Below are positions 54,958 to 63,409 of a DNA stretch of 64,000 nt, piece after piece. The notes under the pieces were generated by a model. That model was not told where the DNA came from. It ran no database searches and was given only the letters and a program-made list of their open reading frames with translations. Source of the DNA: Marinobacterium sedimentorum (GTDB taxonomy: Bacteria; Pseudomonadota; Gammaproteobacteria; Pseudomonadales; Balneatricaceae); NCBI RefSeq assembly GCF_024267675.1, contig NZ_JALDYX010000013.1:1-64000 (forward strand). Direction: 5' to 3'. The stretch's first letter is position 1, and the number at the start of each line of letters is the position of its first letter. A program made the position numbers and the translations under genes.

Positions 54958-56568
54958 CTAACGCAGTTTTGCTAATGGCACAGCCGATTCCGCGCTCTGT
55001 GCAGGCTCCGCGGCCGGCTGCTGCAACCGGCTCCGGTAGGCCCGCAGTTCCCGCCGTACCAGCGGTGCAAGCAGGTAAATTCCCAGCACATTGGGCACAC
55101 AGATCAGAAACACCATGGCATCGGAGAAGCTCAGTACGGCCTCCAGCTGGATCATGCAGCCCAGCGCCGCAAAAATGCAGAACACCAGTTTGAAGCCCAG
55201 ATCCGCCCCTGGTTTTTCCCCCACGATGTAGGTCCAGCCCTTGAGGCCATAATAGGACCAGGAAATCATGGTCGAGAACGCAAACAGCATGGCGGCAAAG
55301 GCCAGCAGCGGTGGCGACCAGCTCAGCTGGCGCTCAAACGCCGCCGAGGTCATGGCCACGCCGCCCTCTATGTCGGTCAGGCCCGGCTGGTAATAGAGCG
55401 TGGTGATGATGACCAGCGCCGTGAGGCTGCAGATCACGATCGTATCGATAAAGGGTTCAAGCAGGGCCACGTAGCCCTCGGTCGCAGGCTCTCGGGTGCG
55501 CACCGCCGAGTGGGCGATGGCCGCCGACCCCAGGCCCGCCTCGTTGGAAAACACGGCGCGCTGAAAACCGACGATCATGGCGCCCAGGGCGCCGCCGGAA
55601 ACGCCTGTCGAGGTGAAAGCGCCGTCCCAGATGGCCTGCAGCGCAAAGGGCAGAGCTTCACGGTTCAGCAGAATGAGCAACAGCGCCAGCCCCACATAGA
55701 GCACGGCCATAAAGGGCACCACCTTCTCGGTGACCTTCACGATGCTGCGAATGCCGCCGATGATCACATATCCCACCACCGCGGCCGTGACCACACCGAA
55801 GAGCCAGCCCTTGTCACTGAACCAGCTCTGCTCCTGGCCACCGGTGGCCGCCACAAATTGCTCGAATGCCTGGTTGGACTGAAACATATTGCCGATTCCC
55901 ATGGCACCGATAACGATGCCCCAGGCATAGAGCAGCCCCATCAGCCGCCCCATGCGCAGCAAGCCCCGGCGGGCCAGGCCATCACGCAGGTAATACATGG
56001 GGCCACCGGAAATTGAGCCGTCCTTATTGTGCTGGCGAAACATCACCGCCAGGGTGCATTCGACAAACTTGGTGGACATGCCGAGAAAGCCCGCCACCAG
56101 CATCCAGAAGACAGCGCCCGGGCCACCAATGGCAATCGCCACCGCCACACCACCGATATTGCCTATACCTACGGTGCCGGACAGTGCCGTTGCCAATGCC
56201 TGAAAATGGGATACCTCCCCCGCGTCACCGGGGGTAGAGAAATCACCACGCACCAGTCGCAGCGCATGGGGCAAGCCTCGCAGGTTGATAAAGCCCAGAT
56301 AGAGGGTACAGAACAGAGTTCCGGCCACCAGCCAAAGCACCACCAGCGGCAGTTGCACGCCCAGCAGCTCAACACTGTAGAACACCAGGCTGGAAAACAG
56401 CTCGCTCAGCGGCGCAAGCAGTGCATTGACCTGGGCATCCAGCCCTTGGGCCCGGCACAGAGGCGCCAGTAGCAGTAGCAGCAGCCCGAGGGGCTGGATG
56501 ATGCGAAAACGTCTGATACGGCGGACACGAAGGTCCGCCTGTAGACAGGCAACAGGTTTACAGGTCAT
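54958..56568 (-). CDS. Alanine/glycine:cation symporter (AGCS family)
   Basis: A 536-residue membrane transporter that takes up alanine or glycine with sodium. A signal-like first helix (PLGLLLLLLAPLCRAQG) is followed by about ten membrane segments. The family blocks ALSGTVGIGNIGGVAVAIAIGGPGAVFWM and SNEAGLGSAAIAHSA are clear. GGGAG lies eight bases ahead of the ATG. Monocistronic. Confidence 0.94.
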   Translation of the reverse strand: MTCKPVACLQADLRVRRIRRFRIIQPLGLLLLLLAPLCRAQGLDAQVNALLAPLSELFSSLVFYSVELLGVQLPLVVLWLVAGTLFCTLYLGFINLRGLPHALRLVRGDFSTPGDAGEVSHFQALATALSGTVGIGNIGGVAVAIAIGGPGAVFWMLVAGFLGMSTKFVECTLAVMFRQHNKDGSISGGPMYYLRDGLARRGLLRMGRLMGLLYAWGIVIGAMGIGNMFQSNQAFEQFVAATGGQEQSWFSDKGWLFGVVTAAVVGYVIIGGIRSIVKVTEKVVPFMAVLYVGLALLLILLNREALPFALQAIWDGAFTSTGVSGGALGAMIVGFQRAVFSNEAGLGSAAIAHSAVRTREPATEGYVALLEPFIDTIVICSLTALVIITTLYYQPGLTDIEGGVAMTSAAFERQLSWSPPLLAFAAMLFAFSTMISWSYYGLKGWTYIVGEKPGADLGFKLVFCIFAALGCMIQLEAVLSFSDAMVFLICVPNVLGIYLLAPLVRRELRAYRSRLQQPAAEPAQSAESAVPLAKLR

Positions 56569-56767
56569 TGGGCTGGCTCCCGAAAGTTGTTCTTGTTAGG
56601 AGTGAAGGCCCCAACCGGGTAGCACCGCAAAAGCGGGCATCCGGCCAGCAGAGGGCTAATACTATAACGATCAGGGCTCGGGTAGCCGAAGAACCAGTTG
56701 CAGCCCGATGCTGGGACCAGTGACCTGCCCTGCAGGCTGTAAGCTATAAGTGATACGCGTTGGGTAT

Positions 56768-57199
56768 TTACTCGTAGCGCCGGCCCTTGTGGCGCAGCCA
56801 GCCGCTTGCATGATTTCCCCTTGGATCATGGTGCGTCCAGTGCACCACGCCACCGCGGTCATTCCACTCATACTCGCCGTAAAACTCCACCTCATCACCT
56901 TCTCTCAGGCTGTCGATACGCGGCGCAAGGTCGATATTGTGGGCAATCAGCAGGGTGCCGCCACCGGGCAGATCCAGGATAAAACGCTGGTGCCGGCTGC
57001 CCTTAAGATCATCCGCCAGCAGCCGCGACACCCGGCCGCTGCCTTGCACCTGCGTATCGCTTTGCCGCCTGGCGATCACCTGCATCAGAGCCGCGTTCGA
57101 GACAGCAGCAGATTCAGCCACAGCACCGGTCGGAGCCATGCGCTCCAGCACGCTGAATCCACCCACTGCCAGCAGCACCAGCAACAACCATTTTTTCAT
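56768..57199 (-). CDS. DUF3465 exported protein
   Basis: A 143-residue protein with an N-terminal membrane/signal helix (MKKWLLLVLLAVGGFSVL). The rest has the DUF3465 pattern, including GSGRVSRLLADD, HQRFILDLPGGGTLLIAHNIDLAPRI and VHWTHHDPRGNHASGWLRH, suggesting an OB-like fold. The ATG at 57199 starts the signal helix; an ATG 26 codons upstream is possible but adds unrelated residues. Function unknown. Confidence 0.85.
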   Translation of the reverse strand: MKKWLLLVLLAVGGFSVLERMAPTGAVAESAAVSNAALMQVIARRQSDTQVQGSGRVSRLLADDLKGSRHQRFILDLPGGGTLLIAHNIDLAPRIDSLREGDEVEFYGEYEWNDRGGVVHWTHHDPRGNHASGWLRHKGRRYE

Positions 57200-57356
57200 G
57201 CGTTCAGTCCAAAGGTTTCCAGCGCTCAATCTCAGGGGCGCCAGGTTACGGTTAAAGAGCGACATCAAAGTAACCAATCGCGCCCTGCGGTACTTTGCGA
57301 CTGGCCAACAGAGCAGCCAGGATTTAGCTTAAGGTTTTAACCCAGTGAAGCCTGCC

Positions 57357-57857
57357 ATGAGCCGAGCCTTTGTAAAAGAAGACAGTGACCAGCCGGAGCG
57401 CCTGCCGGATCGGCCGCTGAGCGAGCACCCCAACTATATGACTGTCGAAGGCCACCGCCACATGCAGGCCTCGCTGCAGCGGTGCGAACAGGAAATCACG
57501 GCCCTAAAGGCCGGCGATGACTGGGCCGCCAGTACCCGACTGCCAGCCCTGGAGCGGGATCTGCGCTACTACCGTGCGCGGCTGAAAACAGCCCAGGTTC
57601 TGGAGCCCGCCAGCACCACGGCAGCAACCGTACGTTTTGGCTGCAGCCTGCACTTTATCGACGAACTGAATAACGAACACCGGTTTCGCATTGTTGGCGA
57701 AGACGAAGCCGATATAGCCCGGGGCCTGCTCAGCTGGACGTCACCGCTGGCCAGGACCCTGCTGGGTCGCAGCCTTGGCGATTGCCTGCGCTGGCAGCGT
57801 CCGGCCGGTGACCTTGAGATAGAGATCACCGCCATCGACAGCCGCCCCCTGGATTGA
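57357..57857 (+). CDS. GreA/GreB-like transcription factor with shortened coiled coil
   Basis: A 166-residue Gre-family protein. The C-terminal domain is well kept (HRFRIVGEDEADIARGLLSWTSPLARTLLGRSLGD), which binds RNA polymerase. The N-terminal coiled coil is short and lacks the acidic GDRSENADY tip of GreB, with WAASTRLPALERDLRYY in its place. It should bind the secondary channel but not promote transcript cleavage. A GTG at 57345 is an alternative start. Similar proteins occur in Pseudomonas. Confidence 0.83.
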   Translation: MSRAFVKEDSDQPERLPDRPLSEHPNYMTVEGHRHMQASLQRCEQEITALKAGDDWAASTRLPALERDLRYYRARLKTAQVLEPASTTAATVRFGCSLHFIDELNNEHRFRIVGEDEADIARGLLSWTSPLARTLLGRSLGDCLRWQRPAGDLEIEITAIDSRPLD

Positions 57858-57872
57858 AATGCCCGCGGCAGT

Positions 57873-58754
57873 TCAGCCCCGTGCGGCGGTCATCTCCTGC
57901 CAGAACCCCTGGGCCAGCTCGCTCAGAGGCATGTCCCGCAGCCGGATCAGGTAAATCGGCACCCGGCTGCGGGAACTAAAGTTTTCCACCTCCAGTGCGA
58001 CCAGCTGCCCGGTCTCCAGCTGGGTCTGCATCATCTGCTCCGGCATGCGCGCCCAGCCCATGCCCGCCACCAGCAGGGCTTTTTTCATTTGATAATCCCC
58101 TACATACCAGCGCTGCCCGCCCGGAATCACATGGACGTGGTCAAAGGGCGCCTGGGAGCCGGTATCGCTGAGCAGAATATGCGGGCGGCCGCGCAGTTCG
58201 CTTTGGGGCAGTACCCGGTTGCCTGCCGTGTCGAAATACCCGGGCGCCGCCACTGTCAGCATGTCGATGTCGCCGACACGGACAAATTCAAAGCGCTCAT
58301 CCAGGCCCGTATGGGGTCCCAGGGCCAGATCTGCCTTTTCCTGCAGCAGGGATTCCACTATTCCCGACAGGTGCTGGGTATTGATGCTCAGATGCATCTG
58401 CGGATAGCGCCCACAGAACTCCTTTACGGTTTGCAGCCACAGTGGATAGGCGCACATGGCACTGAGAGACAGCGCCAGCGACGGCGCTGCGTCCTGGGCC
58501 AGGTGATGCCCCAGGGTTTCCAGACGCTGCACCTGCCCCAGCAGCTTGTGGGCTTCACGGTAGAACGACTTGCCCGCAGGCGTCAGCGCGGGTCTGTAGC
58601 TGTCACGGTTGAACAGCTGCAGCTCGAACTCATCTTCCAGCGCCCGCACCGCGGCACTCACCGTGGACTGGGTCTTGAACACCTGGCCTGCGGCGGCGCG
58701 AAAACTGCCCCGCTCCACCACGGCAATAAACGCCCTTAGCTGCTCATTGGTCAT
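57873..58754 (-). CDS. LysR-family transcriptional regulator
   Basis: A 293-residue LysR regulator. N-terminal helix-turn-helix with GSFRAAAGQVFKTQSTVSAAVRALE; C-terminal periplasmic-binding-like sensor. It is divergent from a TauE/SafE exporter with 132 bp between, so it probably controls that gene. Confidence 0.92.
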   Translation of the reverse strand: MTNEQLRAFIAVVERGSFRAAAGQVFKTQSTVSAAVRALEDEFELQLFNRDSYRPALTPAGKSFYREAHKLLGQVQRLETLGHHLAQDAAPSLALSLSAMCAYPLWLQTVKEFCGRYPQMHLSINTQHLSGIVESLLQEKADLALGPHTGLDERFEFVRVGDIDMLTVAAPGYFDTAGNRVLPQSELRGRPHILLSDTGSQAPFDHVHVIPGGQRWYVGDYQMKKALLVAGMGWARMPEQMMQTQLETGQLVALEVENFSSRSRVPIYLIRLRDMPLSELAQGFWQEMTAARG

Positions 58755-58886
58755 GCCGCCGAAGCTCCGGTTAATGAATGATAAAAACGATCATTATGAG
58801 CTAAACATATCGTTATCATACGTTCATAAACCGGTCTACTCTAGCCCCATATTGAAGCGATTTCCAAGCCGAAGGAGCATCCTGCA

Positions 58887-59612
58887 TTGGATCTGACACT
58901 GTTATGCGTACTGGCCGCGGGCCTCATCACCGGTTTCTCCAAGTTTTCCGTCGGCGGCATGGGGCTGCTCATCCTGCCGGTACTGATGATTGCCGTGACC
59001 GGCCCCGAAGCCCTGGCCATACTGGTGCCCATGTATGTTGCCACCGACCTGATGGCCATCGCGATGTACAGACGCGATATCAGCTGGGCGGTGCTGGTGG
59101 CGCTGCTACCGCCGGCCCTGATCGGCGTTGTGCTGGGCACCTGGCTGCTGGGCAACCTGGATACCAGCGTCTTCACACCCATGCTCGGCGGGCTTATTCT
59201 GGCCATGATTGCGCTGGGGCTCTGGCTGGATCACAGACCCGCCGGCATCATGCGCCATCCGCTGGCGGCCAACATCACCGGCCTTGCCGCGGGCTTTATC
59301 AGCATGGTCGCCAATGCCGCCGGTCCGCTGTTCAGCCTTTATCTGCTGGAACAGCGGTTGTCCAAGGATGCCTATGTCAGCACCCGCGCCTGGGGCTTCA
59401 TGATCATCAACGGCGCCAAACTGCCGATGCTCTGGACCCTGGGCCTGATCACCCAGGACAGCCTCAGGCTCAGTCTCTATGGTCTACCGGCCCTCATCCT
59501 CGGCGCCAGCATCGGTTACTGGCTGCTGCGCCGGCTGAAACTGGCGCAGTTCAAATGGCTCATCCGCATCATGGCCAGCCTCGCCGCCATCAAGCTGTTC
59601 GCCTTTAGCTGA
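58887..59612 (+). CDS. TauE/SafE-family exporter
   Basis: A 241-residue membrane protein with about eight helices and the family repeats (GLITGFSKFSVGGMGLLILP and GLAAGFISMVANAAGPLFSLYLL). Members export sulphite, sulphoacetate or related anions. The start is a TTG with AAGGAGCAT upstream. Divergent from its likely LysR regulator. Confidence 0.9.
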   Translation: MDLTLLCVLAAGLITGFSKFSVGGMGLLILPVLMIAVTGPEALAILVPMYVATDLMAIAMYRRDISWAVLVALLPPALIGVVLGTWLLGNLDTSVFTPMLGGLILAMIALGLWLDHRPAGIMRHPLAANITGLAAGFISMVANAAGPLFSLYLLEQRLSKDAYVSTRAWGFMIINGAKLPMLWTLGLITQDSLRLSLYGLPALILGASIGYWLLRRLKLAQFKWLIRIMASLAAIKLFAFS

Positions 59613-59813
59613 ACGGTCTGACGGAACAGTAGACGGTCGACAATCAGGGCCGCCCCAGGCTGTTCGCTGCACGGGCTCCGGGTAATGTGCAGTGCGCCCG
59701 GCGGGTGCTGCGCGGCGGCCGGGACGCAACCGCCGCGGACCGCTATAGTCAATGAAGACACTGGCGCCGGATCGCTGCCGGACCGCACGCTTTACATTTT
59801 CAAGGTGAACGCA

Positions 59814-60785
59814 TTGGAAGTTTCAAACGAGAACCCGGCCCCCGACGCAGCGCCCCCCAGCTGTGATGTGGTCGTGGTTGGCAGCCTGAACATGGACCTG
59901 GTCACCCGCACGCCGCGCCTGCCGCAACCGGGCGAGACACTGACTGGCAGCGGCTTCTCGATCACCCAGGGTGGCAAGGGCGCCAACCAGGCGGTCGCGC
60001 TGGCGCGGCTTGGCGCCTCGGTGGCCATGATCGGCTGCGTCGGCGACGACGACTACGGCCCTGTGCTGCTGGCCAACCTTGCCCGCGAAGGCATTGATCA
60101 TCGCGGCGTGCGTATCGAGCACGGCTGCCCGACCGGCATCGCCGCCATTACCGTCGACGATAGCAGCCAGAACAGCATCATCGTGGTACCCGGCAGCAAC
60201 CACGCGCTAACCCAGGCCGATATAGAACCCTTAGATACGCTGTTGCGCGACGCCAGGCTGCTGGTCTGCCAGCTCGAGGTGCCGCTGGATACGGTGCGCT
60301 TCGCCCTGCAGGCCGCTCGCCGCCACGGCTGCACCACCCTGCTCAATGCCGCCCCGATCCTGCCGCTGGACGATGCCCTGCTGGCCCTGGTCGACTGGCT
60401 GGTCGTCAATGAAATCGAGGCCGCCGCACTGGCCGGCCAGGCCATTGACACGCCCGACGACGCACGGGCCGCGGTCGCGCACCTGCGCAGGCGGGGCTGT
60501 CGCAATGTACTGATTACCCTGGGCGCCCAGGGCACGGTCGCGGCCTTGGGTGACGAGCTGCGCCATTTCAAAGCCCAAAAAGTGGCGGCCATCGACACCA
60601 CCGGCGCCGGTGATACCTTTGTCGGCGGATTCGGCGCGGCCATTGCGCAGGGTTTGACACCGGAGGCGGCGATCCGTCTCGGCCAGGCCGCCGCGGCCAT
60701 TGCCGTGACGCGCACTGGCGCCCAGACCGCCATGCCCTATCGCGATGAAATCGCCAGCCAACCCAGCAGCCACCGGGAAACATAA
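59814..60785 (+). CDS. rbsK: Ribokinase
   Basis: A 323-residue PfkB-family sugar kinase that phosphorylates ribose at O5. VVGSLNMDLVTRTPRLPQPGET and GGKGANQAVALARLGA at the N-terminus and the DTTGAGDTFVGGF anion hole with the catalytic aspartate are present. I chose the TTG at 59814 (AAGGTG upstream). It lies one base ahead of the nucleoside hydrolase, so ribose freed from nucleosides can be used directly. Confidence 0.94.
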   Translation: MEVSNENPAPDAAPPSCDVVVVGSLNMDLVTRTPRLPQPGETLTGSGFSITQGGKGANQAVALARLGASVAMIGCVGDDDYGPVLLANLAREGIDHRGVRIEHGCPTGIAAITVDDSSQNSIIVVPGSNHALTQADIEPLDTLLRDARLLVCQLEVPLDTVRFALQAARRHGCTTLLNAAPILPLDDALLALVDWLVVNEIEAAALAGQAIDTPDDARAAVAHLRRRGCRNVLITLGAQGTVAALGDELRHFKAQKVAAIDTTGAGDTFVGGFGAAIAQGLTPEAAIRLGQAAAAIAVTRTGAQTAMPYRDEIASQPSSHRET

Positions 60786-60786
60786 G

Positions 60787-61791
60787 ATGCAAGCGGACCA
60801 GACCCAGAACAGGACCGCGCCAACCAAGGTCCTGTTCGATACCGACCCCGGTGTCGACGATGCCATGGCCCTGCTGTTCCTGCAGCACCATCCGGCCATC
60901 GACCTGATCGGTGTCACCACGGTGCATGGCAATGCCCATATCGATGTCACCACCCGCAACGCCCTGTACCTGTGCGAACGTTTCGGCATCGAGGTGCCGG
61001 TCGCCCGGGGGGCGCGCCATCCGCTGCTGCAGTACAAGGCCGAGCCTCCGACCTTTGTCCACGGCGACGATGGTCTGGGCAACGTCGGCCTCAGCTTCGA
61101 GCCGACCCGCCAGGCGGACGACCGACCCGCCTACCGCCTGATCATCGATACCCTGCGCCAGCATCCGGGCGAGGTGACCCTGGTCGCCGTCGGCCCCCTG
61201 ACCAACCTGGCGCTGGCGGTCAAGGAGGATCCGGAGATCGCGCAACTGGTCAGGGAGGTCGTGATCATGGGCGGCGCCTTTGGCGTCAACGGCCAGGGCG
61301 GCAATGTGACCCCGGTGGCCGAAGCCAACATTATCGGCGATCCGCACGCGGCCGATATCGTCTGTACCGCGCCCTGGCCGGTCACACTGGTCGGTCTGGA
61401 CGTCACCCACCAGGTGCTGATGAGCAACGACCTGTTCGGGCAATTGCGCGACCGGGGCGGTAGCCACGGCCAGTTCATGTGGGATATCTCGCGCTTCTAC
61501 GTCGACTTCTATAGCAGCCGCGAACAGATCCCGGGCTGCTACGTGCACGATTCCAGCGCCGTCGCCTACGTCATAGATCCAACCCTGTTCGAGGTGCGCC
61601 GCGGCCCGGTCCGCGTCGTCGACAGCGGCATCGCCATCGGCCAGACCGTGCAGCAGCCAGACGACCGCAGCTATGCACCCGGTCCCTGGGACGGCTACCC
61701 GTCGCAGAACGTGTGCGTGGCGGTGGATGCCCCGCGCCTGCTGCAGCTGTTCATGGATACTTTCGTGCCGACGGCCGCTGCCGCCCGCTAG
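60787..61791 (+). CDS. Nucleoside hydrolase (inosine-uridine preferring type)
   Basis: A 334-residue enzyme that splits nucleosides into base and ribose. The calcium-binding DTDPGVDDAMAL motif lies near residue 18, and VVIMGGAFGVNGQGG and HQVL follow at their usual places. With ribokinase upstream it forms a nucleoside-salvage pair. Confidence 0.94.
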   Translation: MQADQTQNRTAPTKVLFDTDPGVDDAMALLFLQHHPAIDLIGVTTVHGNAHIDVTTRNALYLCERFGIEVPVARGARHPLLQYKAEPPTFVHGDDGLGNVGLSFEPTRQADDRPAYRLIIDTLRQHPGEVTLVAVGPLTNLALAVKEDPEIAQLVREVVIMGGAFGVNGQGGNVTPVAEANIIGDPHAADIVCTAPWPVTLVGLDVTHQVLMSNDLFGQLRDRGGSHGQFMWDISRFYVDFYSSREQIPGCYVHDSSAVAYVIDPTLFEVRRGPVRVVDSGIAIGQTVQQPDDRSYAPGPWDGYPSQNVCVAVDAPRLLQLFMDTFVPTAAAAR

Positions 61792-61955
61792 TGTACTGCT
61801 TCGCTCTTAGAGGCGCTTTTAGCACCCATTAGGGCGAAACGACAGCACGCGGTTTGCGGCAGCGGATCCTGCCATCAAACGCTGTTCGATTGGCTATGCT
61901 TAGGGCGTGCCTTGGGCTTTGCCCGGCACGCCTGCAACTGACCGGACACCCGCCC

Positions 61956-62622
61956 ATGCTGCTGACCGTGGCCCATTTCGATTTCCCCTATCAGGCCCAG
62001 ATCGCCCGCGCTCAGCTCGAAGCCGAGGGCATCAATGCCTGGGTCGCCGATGAATTCACCATCAGCATGCAGTGGCTCTACAGCAAGGCTTAGGCCCTGT
62101 TGACGCTTGCGGATATGTCCTGCCGGGACTGTATTCGAACAAGACAAGGCGGGAGTTGCGTGGTTTGGTTGCTCCAAATAAGCGGCGAGCAACGCCGTAT
62201 TGTGCGAAAACAGCCCCGGCCCATCAGGGTTGCCCTGCAAAACGCCTCATACCGCTTCAGCGAACTTGCACAGGGAACCACCCTGAGCGGCGTCCGCTTC
62301 ATTGTCTGAGGGGTTTTGCAGGGCAACAGAACACATCCGCAAACATCAACAGTGCCTACACGGTGTGCGGGTGCAGGTCGAACCCGAGCAACTGTGGCGG
62401 GCGCAGGAGATTCTGGCCCAGGACCGCAGCCAGGATGTGGAAGACCAGGAAGGCTGTGAAGCCCTGGTCTGCCCCCGCTGTGGCAGCTGCAACACCCGCT
62501 ACCAGGCGGTGGGTCGCCGGCTTGCCTTTCTGGTGTTTCTGGGACTCGATTTCCCGCTGTTTCCGGTGCGCAACGCCGTGCACTGCCAGGATTGCGGCAG
62601 CCTCAGCCGGCTTGATGACTAA
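61956..62622 (+). pseudogene. DUF2007 protein gene split by a MITE
   Basis: The 5' part (61956-62093) encodes MLLTVAHFDFPYQAQIARAQ and continues to WLYSKA, then reaches a stop at the insertion. The 3' part (from about 62359) continues GVRVQVEPEQLWRAQEILAQ and ends with a zinc-ribbon-like stretch containing CPRCGSC and CQDCGSLS. Together they give the full DUF2007-type protein with a C-terminal zinc ribbon. The parts are separated by a 264-bp element with terminal inverted repeats, and the frame does not close exactly when the element is removed. Confidence 0.8.
62093..62356. mobile_element. MITE, 264 bp, with 26-27-bp terminal inverted repeats
   Basis: The ends are inverted: GGCCCTGTTGACGCTTGCGG at the left (62093 on) against GGCACTGTTGATGTTTGCGG on the minus strand at the right (ending 62356), similar over 26 positions with about five mismatches. 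TA flanks both sides (62091-62092 and 62357-62358), a possible target duplication. A second, nested inverted repeat of 20 bp with one mismatch lies at 62230-62249 and 62307-62326. No transposase is encoded. The ends recall IS5-like elements, but the family is not certain. Confidence 0.8.
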
Positions 62623-62700
62623 GCAGGCCGACAGCCACGGTCTGAGGCTGGCTGTACTATTATCGAAAGACGATTCTCAGCCTGTTGTTGCAAACATGCC

Positions 62701-62970
62701 ATGGCAACCATCAGTTTCACTTCCCATCTGCAGCGCTATCTCGATTGCCCTTCGCTGAGCGTCAGTGCCGGCACCCTGCGCGAAGCCCTCAGCCAAGCCT
62801 TTGCCGGCAATGCCCGCCTGGCGGGTTATATCCTCGATGACCAGCAGCGGCTGCGCAAAAACATCGCTATCTTCATTGATGGCCAGCAGATTCAGGATCG
62901 CCGCCACCTGAGTGACAGGCTCAGACCCCAGTCCGAAATTTATATACTGCAGGCACTTTCCGGTGGCTGA
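62701..62970 (+). CDS. MoaD/ThiS-like ubiquitin-fold protein
   Basis: An 89-residue sulphur-carrier-like protein. The beta-grasp pattern begins ATISFTSHLQRYLDCP and ends with the exposed LSGG tail that E1-like enzymes adenylate. No moa, thi or E1-like gene is adjacent. Similar genes often precede a BNR-repeat protein, whose remains follow here. Confidence 0.8.
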   Translation: MATISFTSHLQRYLDCPSLSVSAGTLREALSQAFAGNARLAGYILDDQQRLRKNIAIFIDGQQIQDRRHLSDRLRPQSEIYILQALSGG

Positions 62971-63019
62971 CAGAGCCCTGCGCGCCTGACGACAAACACC
63001 CAACTGCGGGGACAGCAAG

Positions 63020-63206
63020 ATGCAACTCAGAGTCGGCACACGCAAGGGGCTGTTTATTTTTGACCGGATAGCGGCCAGCCAGCGGCAATCGGCTGGCCTT
63101 CGGCTCGACCACCGGCGGCCTGTGGATAAGTGAAGATCAGGGCGATCACTGGCACTGCCTGTCCAGCCACCTGCCGCCCATCAATGTGGTGCAGTTCAGT
63201 CCCTGA
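63020..63206 (+). pseudogene. Remnant of a BNR/WD40-like repeat protein
   Basis: The 5' end MQLRVGTRKGLFIFDR has GGGGACAGCAAG ahead of it. The frame then shifts near 63085-63105, and GLWISEDQGDHWHCLSSHLP follows in another frame until a stop at 63204-63206. These are the first strands of a BNR/sialidase-like propeller; the remaining 300 or so residues are missing. The rest up to 63409 shows no intact frame. Confidence 0.65.
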
Positions 63207-63409
63207 CAGCTCCCGCCAACGTCTGCGCGGCCGGCGAACTGGCATCAGATCTTCGGCTATCTGGCCCTAACAGTTGCCGGCTGGATCCATAAGAATGGAT
63301 TCAAACCCCGTGACGCGGCATCTCGCTGCGACCCGGTGCGGCGTGCCGCAACCGGCGACCAGGCCGCGCTCAGCACTCATAAACCCAATAAAATTCGAGT
63401 TACTCGCCC

